A stretch of 64,000 nt of DNA from Nitrospinaceae bacterium (GTDB lineage Bacteria > Nitrospinota_A > UBA7883 > JAJDBK01), in the NCBI GenBank assembly GCA_029261405.1, contig JAJDBK010000046.1, positions 1 through 64,000 of the forward strand. Direction: 5' to 3'. Numbering within the stretch: the first letter of the stretch is position 1; each line of letters begins with the position of its first letter. Below, one piece after another: positions 31,797 to 40,493 of the stretch. The position numbers were made by a program, and so were the translations under genes. The notes under the pieces were generated by a model, which was not told where the DNA came from, searched no databases, and was given only the letters and a program-made list of their open reading frames with translations.

Positions 31797-33185
31797 ATGA
31801 GATTCGGCGGAACCCGAAGAATACACTTCGTGGGCATAGGCGGCTCCGGCATGAGTGGCATTGCTGAAATCCTCCTTAACATGGGATATGAGATAACGGG
31901 CTCTGATCTTGCGCGGTCTGAGGCTGTTTTACATCTTGAAAAAGCGGGGGCGAGAATAAGGATCGGGCATTCGGCTGAAAATATCGAGAACGCCGATGTG
32001 GTGGTTATATCCTCGGCTGTGAGCGGGGAAAATCCGGAAGTTATCTCGGCTCGGGAACAACTGATCCCTGTGATACCGAGAGCGGAAATGTTAGCCGAGC
32101 TTATGCGGATGAAACACTCCATAGCAGTGGCTGGTTCCCACGGCAAGACGACCACTACCACCATGACCGCCATGACCCTTGCAAAGGGGGGATTCGATCC
32201 CACAATAGTTATTGGCGGAAGGGTTGATCGTTTGGGATCAGGCGCCAAACTCGGCGAGGGGGATTATCTGGTGGCCGAAGCGGACGAATCGGACGGTTCG
32301 TTCCTGAGTCTTTACCCGACGGTAGCTGTGGTAACAAATATCGATAACGAACATATCGACCACTACGGCTCCTTCGAGAAAATCAAAATCTCTTTTGCCG
32401 AGTTTGTGAACAAGGTTCCGTTTTACGGGGCCGCGATCCTCTGCCTGGATGATCCGAATATACAGGAGATAATTCCGCAGTTAAAAAAACGTTTTGTCAC
32501 TTTCGGTGTCAACTCCACCGCCGATGTTACGGCGCAGAACATACGGTTCGACCGGTTCAGATCGACCTTTGATGTTATTGCGTATGGTGAGCCTGTCGGA
32601 ACCTTGTCTATCGACATGCCGGGAATCCACAACGTCTACAACGCCCTGGCGGCGGTTACTGTGGGGATCTGGCTCAAGATGGATACCGACGATGTTATGG
32701 CGTCTCTCGACAAGTTCGCGGGAATCCAGAGAAGGCTTCAGAACAAAGGTGAAATCGGTGGAGTAATGGTGTTGGACGATTACGGCCATCATCCGAGCGA
32801 AGTTATGGCTACCTTACGCGGGGTCAAAAACGGTTTTCCCGGGAGACGGCTCGTAGTGGTTTTCCAACCACACAGATATAGCAGGACCCGCGACCAGATG
32901 GAGTTGTTTCATACGGCTTTCTATGATGCGGACGAACTTCTTATCCTGCCGATCTACTCCGCTGGTGAAAAACCGATCGAGGGGGTCCGGGCGGAGGATA
33001 TCGCCGAAGGTGTATCGCGCCACGGCAAGAAAGGCGTCCGATACTGCGCCGGTTTTCAGGAAGCCCTTGCCCATCTTGTCGGCGCCTTGAAGGAAGGCGA
33101 TATCGTTCTGACAATGGGAGCGGGAGATATCGCAAAATTTCCCGACACCATATTGGCCGAACTGGTTGTAGAAGAAAAGGAATGA
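31797..33185 (+). CDS. murC: UDP-MurNAc:L-alanine ligase
   Basis: 462 residues. First Mur ligase, adding L-Ala to UDP-MurNAc. HFVGIGGSGMSGIAEIL at the N-terminus, P-loop VAGSHGKTTTTTMTA, EADESDGSFL, NIDNEHIDHYGSF and LDDYGHHPSEVMATL, FQPHRYSRTRDQ are characteristic and distinguish it from Mpl. One base separates it from murG; its ATGA end overlaps murB. Confidence 0.97.
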   Translation: MRFGGTRRIHFVGIGGSGMSGIAEILLNMGYEITGSDLARSEAVLHLEKAGARIRIGHSAENIENADVVVISSAVSGENPEVISAREQLIPVIPRAEMLAELMRMKHSIAVAGSHGKTTTTTMTAMTLAKGGFDPTIVIGGRVDRLGSGAKLGEGDYLVAEADESDGSFLSLYPTVAVVTNIDNEHIDHYGSFEKIKISFAEFVNKVPFYGAAILCLDDPNIQEIIPQLKKRFVTFGVNSTADVTAQNIRFDRFRSTFDVIAYGEPVGTLSIDMPGIHNVYNALAAVTVGIWLKMDTDDVMASLDKFAGIQRRLQNKGEIGGVMVLDDYGHHPSEVMATLRGVKNGFPGRRLVVVFQPHRYSRTRDQMELFHTAFYDADELLILPIYSAGEKPIEGVRAEDIAEGVSRHGKKGVRYCAGFQEALAHLVGALKEGDIVLTMGAGDIAKFPDTILAELVVEEKE

Positions 33186-34072
33186 GAGCTCTAATGTCTA
33201 CCTTGACCGTCGTGACCGGAGCGCCGATGTCGGATTATACGACCTTCGGTACCGGAGGCCCGGCGGACCGCGTTGCGTTTCCCGCAAGTGTGGAGGATGT
33301 GGCGGAATTTATGATCCGTGAGTCTGTTTCGTATCCGCTCGGCGGAGGATCGAACCTGCTAGTGGCGGACGCTGGCATCCGGGGTACGGTTCTTCACATG
33401 GGGCGTTCTCTTTCAAACCATGAAATCCTTGTTGATGGGGACGATGTTCAGGTTACCGTGCAGGCCGGAGCCGATATGACCAGGCTTGCGGGAAAATTGA
33501 TGAAAGCTGGTGTCGCCGGTTTTGAATTCGCATACGGCGTCCCCGGAACATTGGGCGGGGCGGTGGTCATGAATGCGGGCGCCCACGGCGGTTGTATGGC
33601 CGATGTGATTTCCGAAATTACACTAGTAACCATCGAAGGCGGAATCGAGACCGTCAGGAATAACGATCTCGGCTTTGGATACCGGACATCCACCCTTCCG
33701 AAAGGGTCTGTGGTGGTAGAGGTTGTGTTGCGACTTGAAAAAGGGGAAACAAGCGATATCCAGCGTAAAATGAGACATGGTCAGATGGAGCGGAAAAGAA
33801 CCCAGCCACTTGACATGCCAAGCGCAGGGTCAGTATTCAGGAATCCTCCGGGCGACTACGCAGGCAGGCTGATAGAAGTTGCAGACCTTAAGGGGTGTAT
33901 CGTCGGGGGCGCCATGGTATCGGATAAACACGCAAACTTTATAGTCAACACAGGCGCCGCATCTTCGGCTGACATATTCGCCCTCCTGAAAAAGGTCGAG
34001 CTTGCGGTCTATGAGCGATTCGGTGTTTCCCTCGAACGAGAAATAAAGCTCGTCGGTGAGTTTGAAGAATGA
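33182..34072 (+). CDS. murB: UDP-N-acetylenolpyruvoylglucosamine reductase
   Basis: 296 residues. FAD-dependent reduction of UDP-GlcNAc-enolpyruvate to UDP-MurNAc, supplying MurC. FAD-binding PCMH domain (TTFGTGGPADRVAF, PLGGGSNLLVADAG, GIPGTLGGAV-like GVPGTLGGAVVMNAGAHG) and C-terminal domain with the proton-donor Ser in PSAGSVFRNP and the ANFIVN segment; it lacks the Tyr loop of E. coli, so it is a type II MurB. It overlaps both neighbours by 4 bases (ATGA). Confidence 0.96.
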   Translation: MRALMSTLTVVTGAPMSDYTTFGTGGPADRVAFPASVEDVAEFMIRESVSYPLGGGSNLLVADAGIRGTVLHMGRSLSNHEILVDGDDVQVTVQAGADMTRLAGKLMKAGVAGFEFAYGVPGTLGGAVVMNAGAHGGCMADVISEITLVTIEGGIETVRNNDLGFGYRTSTLPKGSVVVEVVLRLEKGETSDIQRKMRHGQMERKRTQPLDMPSAGSVFRNPPGDYAGRLIEVADLKGCIVGGAMVSDKHANFIVNTGAASSADIFALLKKVELAVYERFGVSLEREIKLVGEFEE

Positions 34073-34992
34073 GCGAAGAACTGGCGAATATGAGAATCGG
34101 CGTCCTGATGGGCGGCCTCTCCAGCGAAAGGGAAGTCAGCCTCAAGAGTGGCGCCGCGGTATTGGCCTCTCTTCAGAGGCAGGGATTCTCCGCTGTCGGC
34201 ATCGACGCTGGACGAGATCTGTGCGCAAGGTTGACCGAAGAGAAAATCGACATCGCCTTCATAGCTCTTCATGGCAGATACGGCGAGGATGGATGTGTAC
34301 AGGGGGCTCTTGAGATTATGGGCATTCCTTACACAGGTTCCGGTGTCATGGCAAGTTCTGTGGCCATGAACAAACCGCTCACAAAAACTGTGTGCGGATC
34401 GATAGACGTAGACACACCGTTTGGCGTAGTAGTAGACCGCAACTGGTTCGACAGCGAAGGTGTCCCTCCCGAGATAAAAGCGCCCGTAGTGGTAAAACCC
34501 GCAGACGGAGGATCGTCCATAGGGGTGACCATCTGCCTTAAGGATGAACAGATCGAAAACGCTATGCGTCGGGCGCTTGAAGAAGAGGGTGGTCGGGCGC
34601 TAATCGAAGAATATATAGACGGTGTTCTGCTTGCTGTCGGTATTCTTGACGGAAATACTCTCCCGATAGTGGAGATAGAAACCGGTGACGGATTTTACGA
34701 TTACGGGCACAAATATACACCCGGCAGAACCGATTACCACATACCCGCAAGGGTCAATGGCGATCAGCTTGTAAAAGCCGGTCAGATGGTCCAGACCGTA
34801 AGCATGGCCATCGGCGCAAAAGGGGCCACTCGTTCAGAGGTCATCCTGGATAAATCGGGCCGCCTCTGGTTTATCGAGCTTAACACCATACCCGGTATGA
34901 CCGAAACGAGTCTGTTACCAAAAGCGGCCCTGGCATGCGGGATATCGTTCGACGAAATGACCCTCGCAATTTTGGAAGAGGCGCTGGTGTGA
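34069..34992 (+). CDS. ddl: D-alanine:D-alanine ligase
   Basis: 307 residues, DdlB-length. Makes the D-Ala-D-Ala that MurF adds. ATP-grasp enzyme: VLMGGLSSEREVSLKSG, FIALHGRYGEDGCVQGALE, PYTGSGVMASSVAMNK, VVKPADGGSSIGVT, FIELNTIPGMTETSLLP are standard. A Tyr/Phe-type omega loop typical of D-Ala-D-Lac ligases is not seen. A start at ATG 34090 (MRIGVLMGG) is possible; the ATGA overlap with murB favours 34069. Confidence 0.96.
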   Translation: MSEELANMRIGVLMGGLSSEREVSLKSGAAVLASLQRQGFSAVGIDAGRDLCARLTEEKIDIAFIALHGRYGEDGCVQGALEIMGIPYTGSGVMASSVAMNKPLTKTVCGSIDVDTPFGVVVDRNWFDSEGVPPEIKAPVVVKPADGGSSIGVTICLKDEQIENAMRRALEEEGGRALIEEYIDGVLLAVGILDGNTLPIVEIETGDGFYDYGHKYTPGRTDYHIPARVNGDQLVKAGQMVQTVSMAIGAKGATRSEVILDKSGRLWFIELNTIPGMTETSLLPKAALACGISFDEMTLAILEEALV

Positions 34993-35798
34993 AGAGAGTC
35001 AGCAACCGGAAAAAGGTCGAAAGCGGAGGAGCGAAGGTGAGCCTGAGAAATATTTTGCGTCTTCTGTTTGTCGTTATGATGATGACGTTAACAGCGGCGG
35101 CCACTCACGCAAGTTACGAGGCGGCGGCGCAGAAACAACTGTTCAACGTGAAGAAGATAGTTGTTGAAGGTTGCGATACCGTCCCTGAAACAAGGATAGA
35201 GACTTTCATGGGAAATGTCATGGGGGAGAATATATTTCTGCTCGATATCAAGGTGATCGGAGAGCGCATTGAATCTGATCCTTGGATAAAGTCGGTATCG
35301 ATAAGACGCGACCTTCCGGGCAGGCTTACCGTATCCATCGTGGAGCGTCGTCCGGCGGTAATAGTCAAGAACTCAAGGACGTTTATCGTGGATGTGGAGG
35401 GAGCGGTATTGTCTGAAATCGACTCCACCGAGAGCTGGGGACTTCCTGTGGTAAGCGGGATGAGCGATAAGGATTGGAAAGGCTCCGTGGGGGATTTTAT
35501 GGACATATCTTTGTTAAAGCCTGTGTTTATGGCGATGAGACAGTTAAGCGGATACAGCCTGCTTGGCCGGGGTCGGCTGGCTGGCGTTGATATCTCCGAT
35601 ATCAATAAACTTCGTCTGGCGTTTGAGAATCTTGAAACAGTGGTGCTGGCCCCGAAACGCCCATGGAGTGACGAAGCCGAGCGCCTATGGACGGTCGATT
35701 ATCTATTAAGGAAAAAGACGGAAGAGGTAGCCACGATCAGTCTGATGTTCAGGGACAAAGTCGTCGTCACCTATCCACCTCCCAAGGAGCGCATGTAA
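34989..35798 (+). CDS. ftsQ: Cell division protein FtsQ
   Basis: 269 residues from GTG 34989, which overlaps the ddl stop (GTGTGA). Basic cytoplasmic tail (VKRVSNRKKVESGGAKVSLR), one membrane helix (ILRLLFVVMMMTLTAAATHA), POTRA domain (KQLFNVKKIVVEGCDTVPETRI..., IESDPWIKSVSIRRDLPGRLTVSIVERRPA) and a beta domain. It links early and late divisome proteins. A start 18 codons upstream inside ddl is less likely because the tail would lie in the ddl coding end. Confidence 0.93.
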   Translation: MKRVSNRKKVESGGAKVSLRNILRLLFVVMMMTLTAAATHASYEAAAQKQLFNVKKIVVEGCDTVPETRIETFMGNVMGENIFLLDIKVIGERIESDPWIKSVSIRRDLPGRLTVSIVERRPAVIVKNSRTFIVDVEGAVLSEIDSTESWGLPVVSGMSDKDWKGSVGDFMDISLLKPVFMAMRQLSGYSLLGRGRLAGVDISDINKLRLAFENLETVVLAPKRPWSDEAERLWTVDYLLRKKTEEVATISLMFRDKVVVTYPPPKERM

Positions 35799-35799
35799 C

Positions 35800-37029
35800 A
35801 TGGCAAAGGATAAGGAAATCATTGTTGGTCTCGATATCGGGACAACAAAAATCTGCTGTCTTATAACCCAGGTCTCCGAGGATAGCCTGGATGTTATAGG
35901 AATAGGCTCGCACCCCTCCACCGGGATGCGCAAGGGGGTTGTGGTTAATATCGAATCGACCGTCGAGGCTATCAAGCGAGCCGTGGAGGAGGCCGAAACC
36001 ATGGCAGGTATTGAGATCGAATCGGTATACGTTGGCGTGGCCGGTGGACATATAAAGGGAATCAACAGCCACGGAATAATCGCCGTCAAGGGTGGCGAAG
36101 TGACACAACAGGAGGTGGAGCGCGTTATCGACGCCGCCAAGGCTGTGAACATACCGATGGACCGGGAGGTTATCCATGTCCTGCCCCAGGAGTTTATCGT
36201 CGATAGCCAGGACGGCATCATGAAACCGGTCGGCATGAACGCCGTGCGGCTGGAGGTGAAGGTCCACATCATCACTGGCGCGGTTACGTCAGCCCAGAAT
36301 ATCGTGCGCTCTGTCAACCGGGCCGGTCTGGAAGTAAACGACATCGTGGTGGAACAGTTGGCCTCGGCGGACGCTGTACTTGAAAACGACGAGAAAGAGC
36401 TGGGTGTGGGCCTTGTGGATATGGGAGGCGGCACTTGCGACATCGCCATGTTCCTGAACAACGCCATAATGGGAACCAACGTAGTGGCGTACGGCGGCAA
36501 CCATATCACCAACGATATCGCCATAGGGTTCAGGACGCCAAATCACGACGCTGAAAAACTAAAAAGGCAGTTCGGATGCGCCCACCCTGCTATGGTGAAC
36601 GAAACGGAGATGATAGAGGTGCCGGGGGTCGGCGGCAGACCGGCGAGAATGATGTCCCGCCGTGGTCTCGCCGATATCATCGAGCCGAGGGTATCGGAGA
36701 TATTCATGTTGATAAAGCATGAGATAGGACAGTCAAACCACCTCGATCAACTCGCTTCCGGTCTGGTGATAACAGGTGGCACTGCGATTCTGGAAGGTAT
36801 GACCGAGCTGGCCGAAGCGGTGTTCGACATGCCTGTAAGGCTGGGCACACCGAAAAGGGTAAGCGGTCTTACCGATCTTGTGGACAGTCCCCAATTCGCA
36901 ACGGTAGTGGGGCTCGTGACATACGGAAGCAGGTCGGCCAAGTCCGGGCGGACACACAATCTGCGTGGGCTTAACATGTTCGACAAGGTTTTAGAGCGGA
37001 TGAAAGGATGGGTACGCGAGTTCTTTTAA
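35800..37029 (+). CDS. ftsA: Cell division protein FtsA
   Basis: 409 residues. Actin-like ATPase that tethers FtsZ to the membrane. Phosphate-1 motif IIVGLDIGTTKICCLI, the 1C domain (VYVGVAGGHIKGINSHG), phosphate-2 LVDMGGGTCDIAMF and adenosine motif LVITGGTAILEGM are present; the C-terminal amphipathic membrane helix is VLERMKGWVREFF. One base separates it from ftsQ. Confidence 0.97.
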   Translation: MAKDKEIIVGLDIGTTKICCLITQVSEDSLDVIGIGSHPSTGMRKGVVVNIESTVEAIKRAVEEAETMAGIEIESVYVGVAGGHIKGINSHGIIAVKGGEVTQQEVERVIDAAKAVNIPMDREVIHVLPQEFIVDSQDGIMKPVGMNAVRLEVKVHIITGAVTSAQNIVRSVNRAGLEVNDIVVEQLASADAVLENDEKELGVGLVDMGGGTCDIAMFLNNAIMGTNVVAYGGNHITNDIAIGFRTPNHDAEKLKRQFGCAHPAMVNETEMIEVPGVGGRPARMMSRRGLADIIEPRVSEIFMLIKHEIGQSNHLDQLASGLVITGGTAILEGMTELAEAVFDMPVRLGTPKRVSGLTDLVDSPQFATVVGLVTYGSRSAKSGRTHNLRGLNMFDKVLERMKGWVREFF

Positions 37030-37090
37030 CCCGGTTTATATTGGCAATAACACCCGTGGGGGGGTTAAAAATATTTTTGGAGGCGACAGG

Positions 37091-38329
37091 ATGAAAGATA
37101 AAATGTTCGGAAACGAGAAGATATTCTTCGATTATTCCGACGGTAACGAAGACGGCGCTTTTGCCGCCAGAATCAAGGTAATCGGCACAGGTGGAGGCGG
37201 CGGTAACGCGGTTAGAACCATGCAGGAGCAGGGGATAACCGGGGTTGAATTTATAATTTGCAACACCGACGCCCAGGCTCTGGTGGCTTCTTCAGTTCCG
37301 ATGAAACTGCAACTTGGCAAACAGAGAACCAAGGGACTCGGCGCAGGTGGAAAACCGGAGATCGGCAAAGCGGCGGCCATGGATGACGAAGAGGCTATCC
37401 GGGCCAACTTGAAAGACTCGGACATGGTCTTTGTCACAGCCGGCATGGGTGGTGGCACAGGTACCGGCTCCGCTCCCGTCATAGCGTCTATCGCAAAGGA
37501 GCTTGGCGCGCTGACTGTAGGTGTTGTCACGAAGCCTTTCTCCTTTGAAGGAAGGCGCAGGATGAAAAACGCCGACCAAGGTCTTGCGGAGTTCAGGAAA
37601 TGCGTAGATACGCTGATCGTTATTCCGAACCAGCAACTTCTCTCTTTCGTACCGAAAAACACTCCGGCCCCGAAAGCTTTCGCCATCGCCGACAACGTAT
37701 TGTGTCAGGCGGTAAAAGGGATATCGGAGCTTATCACCGGCACCGGTGTCGTAAACCTCGATTTCGCAGACGTGCAGACAGTCATGAGTTCCCAGGGGCT
37801 TGCCCTGATGGGAGTCGGTGTGGGTGAAGGTGAAGATCGCGCGATACAGGCGGCCATGAACGCCATCAACTCTCCACTGCTTGAGGATTCGTCTATCGAA
37901 GGCGCTCGCGGCATCCTCATCAACATCACCGGAAGCCACGAGCTTACCCTGCACGAGATCGACGAAGCGGCCAATAAAATTATCGAGTCCGCCGACGAGG
38001 ACGCAGAGGTCTTCTTCGGAGCGGTATTCGACGATTCCATGGGTGACAAGGTCTCCATTACTGTAATCGCCACCGGCTTTATCAGCGCTATTGACGCAAA
38101 GAAAGAAGAGGAGTTCAGGAAGGTCGAAGAGCAGATTACGCCAACCAGGCGAGACGAGATAAAAAGTGGTGTCTCCAATATCCAGATGGTAGAGCCGCTA
38201 CCAGCTCCTGTGGTCGAGACCAAACCTGAACGCGTACATAGGCCGTTTCTGAATGTTGTCAACGGAGACCCTACGAGGTTTGAGGAGGATCTTGAAATTC
38301 CGGCGTTCCTGCGAAGGCAGGCCGATTGA
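37091..38329 (+). CDS. ftsZ: Cell division GTPase FtsZ
   Basis: 412 residues. Tubulin homologue forming the Z ring. IKVIGTGGGGGNAVRTM, the tubulin signature GMGGGTGTGSAP (about 118-129), the T7 loop NLDFADVQTVM, a short variable linker (about 320-395) and the C-terminal FtsA/ZipA-binding peptide EDLEIPAFLRRQ are all visible. A GGAGG ribosome site lies 7 bases before the ATG. The 61-base gap after ftsA may hold a separate promoter, though none is clear. Last gene of the dcw cluster. Confidence 0.98.
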   Translation: MKDKMFGNEKIFFDYSDGNEDGAFAARIKVIGTGGGGGNAVRTMQEQGITGVEFIICNTDAQALVASSVPMKLQLGKQRTKGLGAGGKPEIGKAAAMDDEEAIRANLKDSDMVFVTAGMGGGTGTGSAPVIASIAKELGALTVGVVTKPFSFEGRRRMKNADQGLAEFRKCVDTLIVIPNQQLLSFVPKNTPAPKAFAIADNVLCQAVKGISELITGTGVVNLDFADVQTVMSSQGLALMGVGVGEGEDRAIQAAMNAINSPLLEDSSIEGARGILINITGSHELTLHEIDEAANKIIESADEDAEVFFGAVFDDSMGDKVSITVIATGFISAIDAKKEEEFRKVEEQITPTRRDEIKSGVSNIQMVEPLPAPVVETKPERVHRPFLNVVNGDPTRFEEDLEIPAFLRRQAD

Positions 38330-38350
38330 TCTTTTGAGGAGGCTAAGATC

Positions 38351-39025
38351 GTGAAACACGAACTGGTAAAACAATCGACGAAGCTTTCAAATTCACGCCT
38401 GAGGCAACACAATAACCTCCTGCGCAAGAGATTGAAGTTTCTGATCTCCTGCACGGAGGATAACGAGATGATTCATGAACGAATCGACAAGATGGAGTGC
38501 GAGCTTCTCAAGGCCACTACAATGAAGTCGATGTACGACGCCTTGATAACCCTGGGCGAGAGAATATTCGGCCTTGATGTAATCACGGTTACCCTGGAGC
38601 GTGAGTTAAAACCCCATTGGCCCGACACATATCACGAGAATGACGGGTCGAGTGTTTTCCTTAATTCAAGCAAGGTCGCTTTTCTCTCACCGGCTGTTAT
38701 GGCGACACACTTTACAGAACAGGCCGAACCTCTACTGCGCGGTACAATCCGGAACGGAACCTCAGGTTTCTTCTCATCGAAGTATTCGGGGAAAGTCCGC
38801 TCCGAAGCGTTGGCTCCGATCCACAACGGAGAGCGTATCATCGGAGTCATGGCGTTCGGAAGTTTTAACCCGAAGCGTTTCGAGGAGGGTTTCGGCGCTC
38901 GTTTCTTAACGAGGCTGGCCAGAATCATCGCTCTTAAGACAGAGTATTTCAGAGCCACCATCGCAGGTTTTGCCGAAAATAACCAACCGGAGCGGTTCAG
39001 GGAAGCGCACTGCCATACGGAATGA
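38351..39025 (+). CDS. DUF484/GAF-like protein
   Basis: 224 residues, cytoplasmic. The N-terminal helical part (SRLRQHNNLLRKRLKFLI) is coiled-coil-like and the rest resembles DUF484, a GAF-related fold: GERIFGLDVITVTLE, VRSEALAPIHNGERIIGVMAFGS, FGARFLTRLARIIALK. In proteobacteria DUF484 typically sits beside dapF and xerC; here it follows ftsZ. Function in the family is not established. GTG start with a strong GAGGAGG ribosome site 9 bases upstream; it overlaps the next gene by 4 bases (ATGA). Confidence 0.8.
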   Translation: MKHELVKQSTKLSNSRLRQHNNLLRKRLKFLISCTEDNEMIHERIDKMECELLKATTMKSMYDALITLGERIFGLDVITVTLERELKPHWPDTYHENDGSSVFLNSSKVAFLSPAVMATHFTEQAEPLLRGTIRNGTSGFFSSKYSGKVRSEALAPIHNGERIIGVMAFGSFNPKRFEEGFGARFLTRLARIIALKTEYFRATIAGFAENNQPERFREAHCHTE

Positions 39026-40317
39026 GTCCTATACGTTGGTTCAGATCGGAAAACGGATCTCTTCTGGTGCAGGATAAGCCTGTGGAAGAGATTGTACAGA
39101 AGACAGGATCGCCACTTTATCTGTACGATGCGGGAATTATGCGTGACCGCTACGAGGCTCTCGGCAACGCGATTCCAGAAAATTTTTCTATACACTACTC
39201 CCTAAAGGCCAATCCCAATATCGAAATCGCCCGTAAATTCCAGCAAATGGGTGCGGGAGCGGAGGTGGCTTCGGCCCAGGAGTTAAAGGCCGCTTTTAAA
39301 GCGGGATTCGCCCCGGGTAAAACGGTGTTCGCCGGACCGGGAAAGAGCGTCGAAGAGCTACGACTGGCCGTCAAAAAAGGTATAGCCGCAATAAACGTAG
39401 AGTCAGCGACGGAGCTTGATCGTATCTCGGAGATTGCAAAAAAATCACGATCATTGCAACGTCCGGCAAAGGTTGTGTTTCGCGTTAATCTCGAACCACC
39501 AGATGTCAGTGACTCCACCGGTCACATCATGACAGGCGGCCCGAAAAAATTCGGCATAGACGATACCGATATAGCCCCCCTGGTGAAAAGAGCTGTAGAC
39601 GATGCGAATATAGATTTTTGTGGATTTCACTGCTATCCTGGCACCCAGTTAACCAGCGCAAGGGCGCTCGGTTCGATCTATCGCAGGTTCACAGGTTTCG
39701 CAAAAGATTTTGTCTCTCAAACCGGCATTGAAATAAAACTGCTGAATTTTGGTGGTGGACTGGGAATTCCCTTTACCGATAAGGGGGGTGAGCTTGACAT
39801 CATTTCTTTGGGTAAAACGCTTGGGCGACTGGTAGATGACCTTGCCAAAAGGCCCGGTTTCGGCGAAACGAAATTTATGTTAGAGCCGGGCAGATTTCTG
39901 GTAGGTCCAGCCGGGGTTTACATATCCCGTATTACCGACATAAAAACCTCTCGCGGAAAAACCTTTGTCCTTACCGATGGTGGCATACACCACGCCTTGA
40001 TACCTATCGTAATGAACAAAAACTACCCTTCCACACTGGTCAACAGGATGGACGAACGTAAACGGGTGGAATGCGCCATCGCCGGACCGCTCTGCTCCTC
40101 GGCGGACCAATTATCGAGGAGTGTAAAACTGCCTCCGCCACAAATCGGCGATCTTCTCGGAATTTTCAACTCAGGAGCATACGGATTTACCGCAGGCATG
40201 GTCTACTTCCTGTCACACCCGACTCCAGCGGAGGTTCTCGCTGATAACGGGAGCTTCCACCTGATCCGACCCCGCAAAAACCCCGACATGGGGATTCGCA
40301 AAACCATTAAATTCTAA
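39022..40317 (+). CDS. LysA-fold PLP-dependent decarboxylase, probable non-DAP substrate
   Basis: 431 residues, group IV (alanine-racemase barrel) decarboxylase. The PLP lysine is in HYSLKANPN, glycine loop NFGGGLGIPF, EPGRFLVG phosphate-binding motif. The block that is CE(S/T)GD in true LysA and contacts diaminopimelate here reads PLCSSADQLS, so the Glu is lost. The C-terminal NSGAYGFTAGMVYFLSHPTPAEVL resembles decarboxylases associated with exosortase-A clusters and BtrK-type enzymes that act on carrier-bound or other amino acids. A true lysA lies at 3330. Cotranscription with DUF484, a small membrane protein and mutS2 gives no clear pathway. Confidence 0.85.
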   Translation: MSPIRWFRSENGSLLVQDKPVEEIVQKTGSPLYLYDAGIMRDRYEALGNAIPENFSIHYSLKANPNIEIARKFQQMGAGAEVASAQELKAAFKAGFAPGKTVFAGPGKSVEELRLAVKKGIAAINVESATELDRISEIAKKSRSLQRPAKVVFRVNLEPPDVSDSTGHIMTGGPKKFGIDDTDIAPLVKRAVDDANIDFCGFHCYPGTQLTSARALGSIYRRFTGFAKDFVSQTGIEIKLLNFGGGLGIPFTDKGGELDIISLGKTLGRLVDDLAKRPGFGETKFMLEPGRFLVGPAGVYISRITDIKTSRGKTFVLTDGGIHHALIPIVMNKNYPSTLVNRMDERKRVECAIAGPLCSSADQLSRSVKLPPPQIGDLLGIFNSGAYGFTAGMVYFLSHPTPAEVLADNGSFHLIRPRKNPDMGIRKTIKF

Positions 40318-40493
40318 TGGCCCAATACCTGATTCCTCTCGTCCTCATAGCGGGTCTTATCATCGCGTGGTACGCAACCCGATGGATAAACTGGTTTACC
40401 TTTGGAGAGAACCGTTATAAAAAAGAGCAGATGGAAATGAGAAAAAAACTTCGTGCGGAGATGCGAAAAGATAAGGACGGTTCAGAGAAATAA
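40317..40493 (+). CDS. Small single-pass membrane protein (58 residues)
   Basis: An open frame of 58 codons filling the gap between the decarboxylase and mutS2. It starts TAATG on the decarboxylase stop and ends directly before the mutS2 ATG. It reads MAQYLIPLVLIAGLIIAWYA (one membrane helix), then a short TRWINWFTFGE segment and a highly charged Lys/Arg/Glu tail (KKEQMEMRKKLRAEMRKDK). No family recognised. The seamless fit, coupled start and sensible topology support a real gene. Confidence 0.65.
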   Translation: MAQYLIPLVLIAGLIIAWYATRWINWFTFGENRYKKEQMEMRKKLRAEMRKDKDGSEK

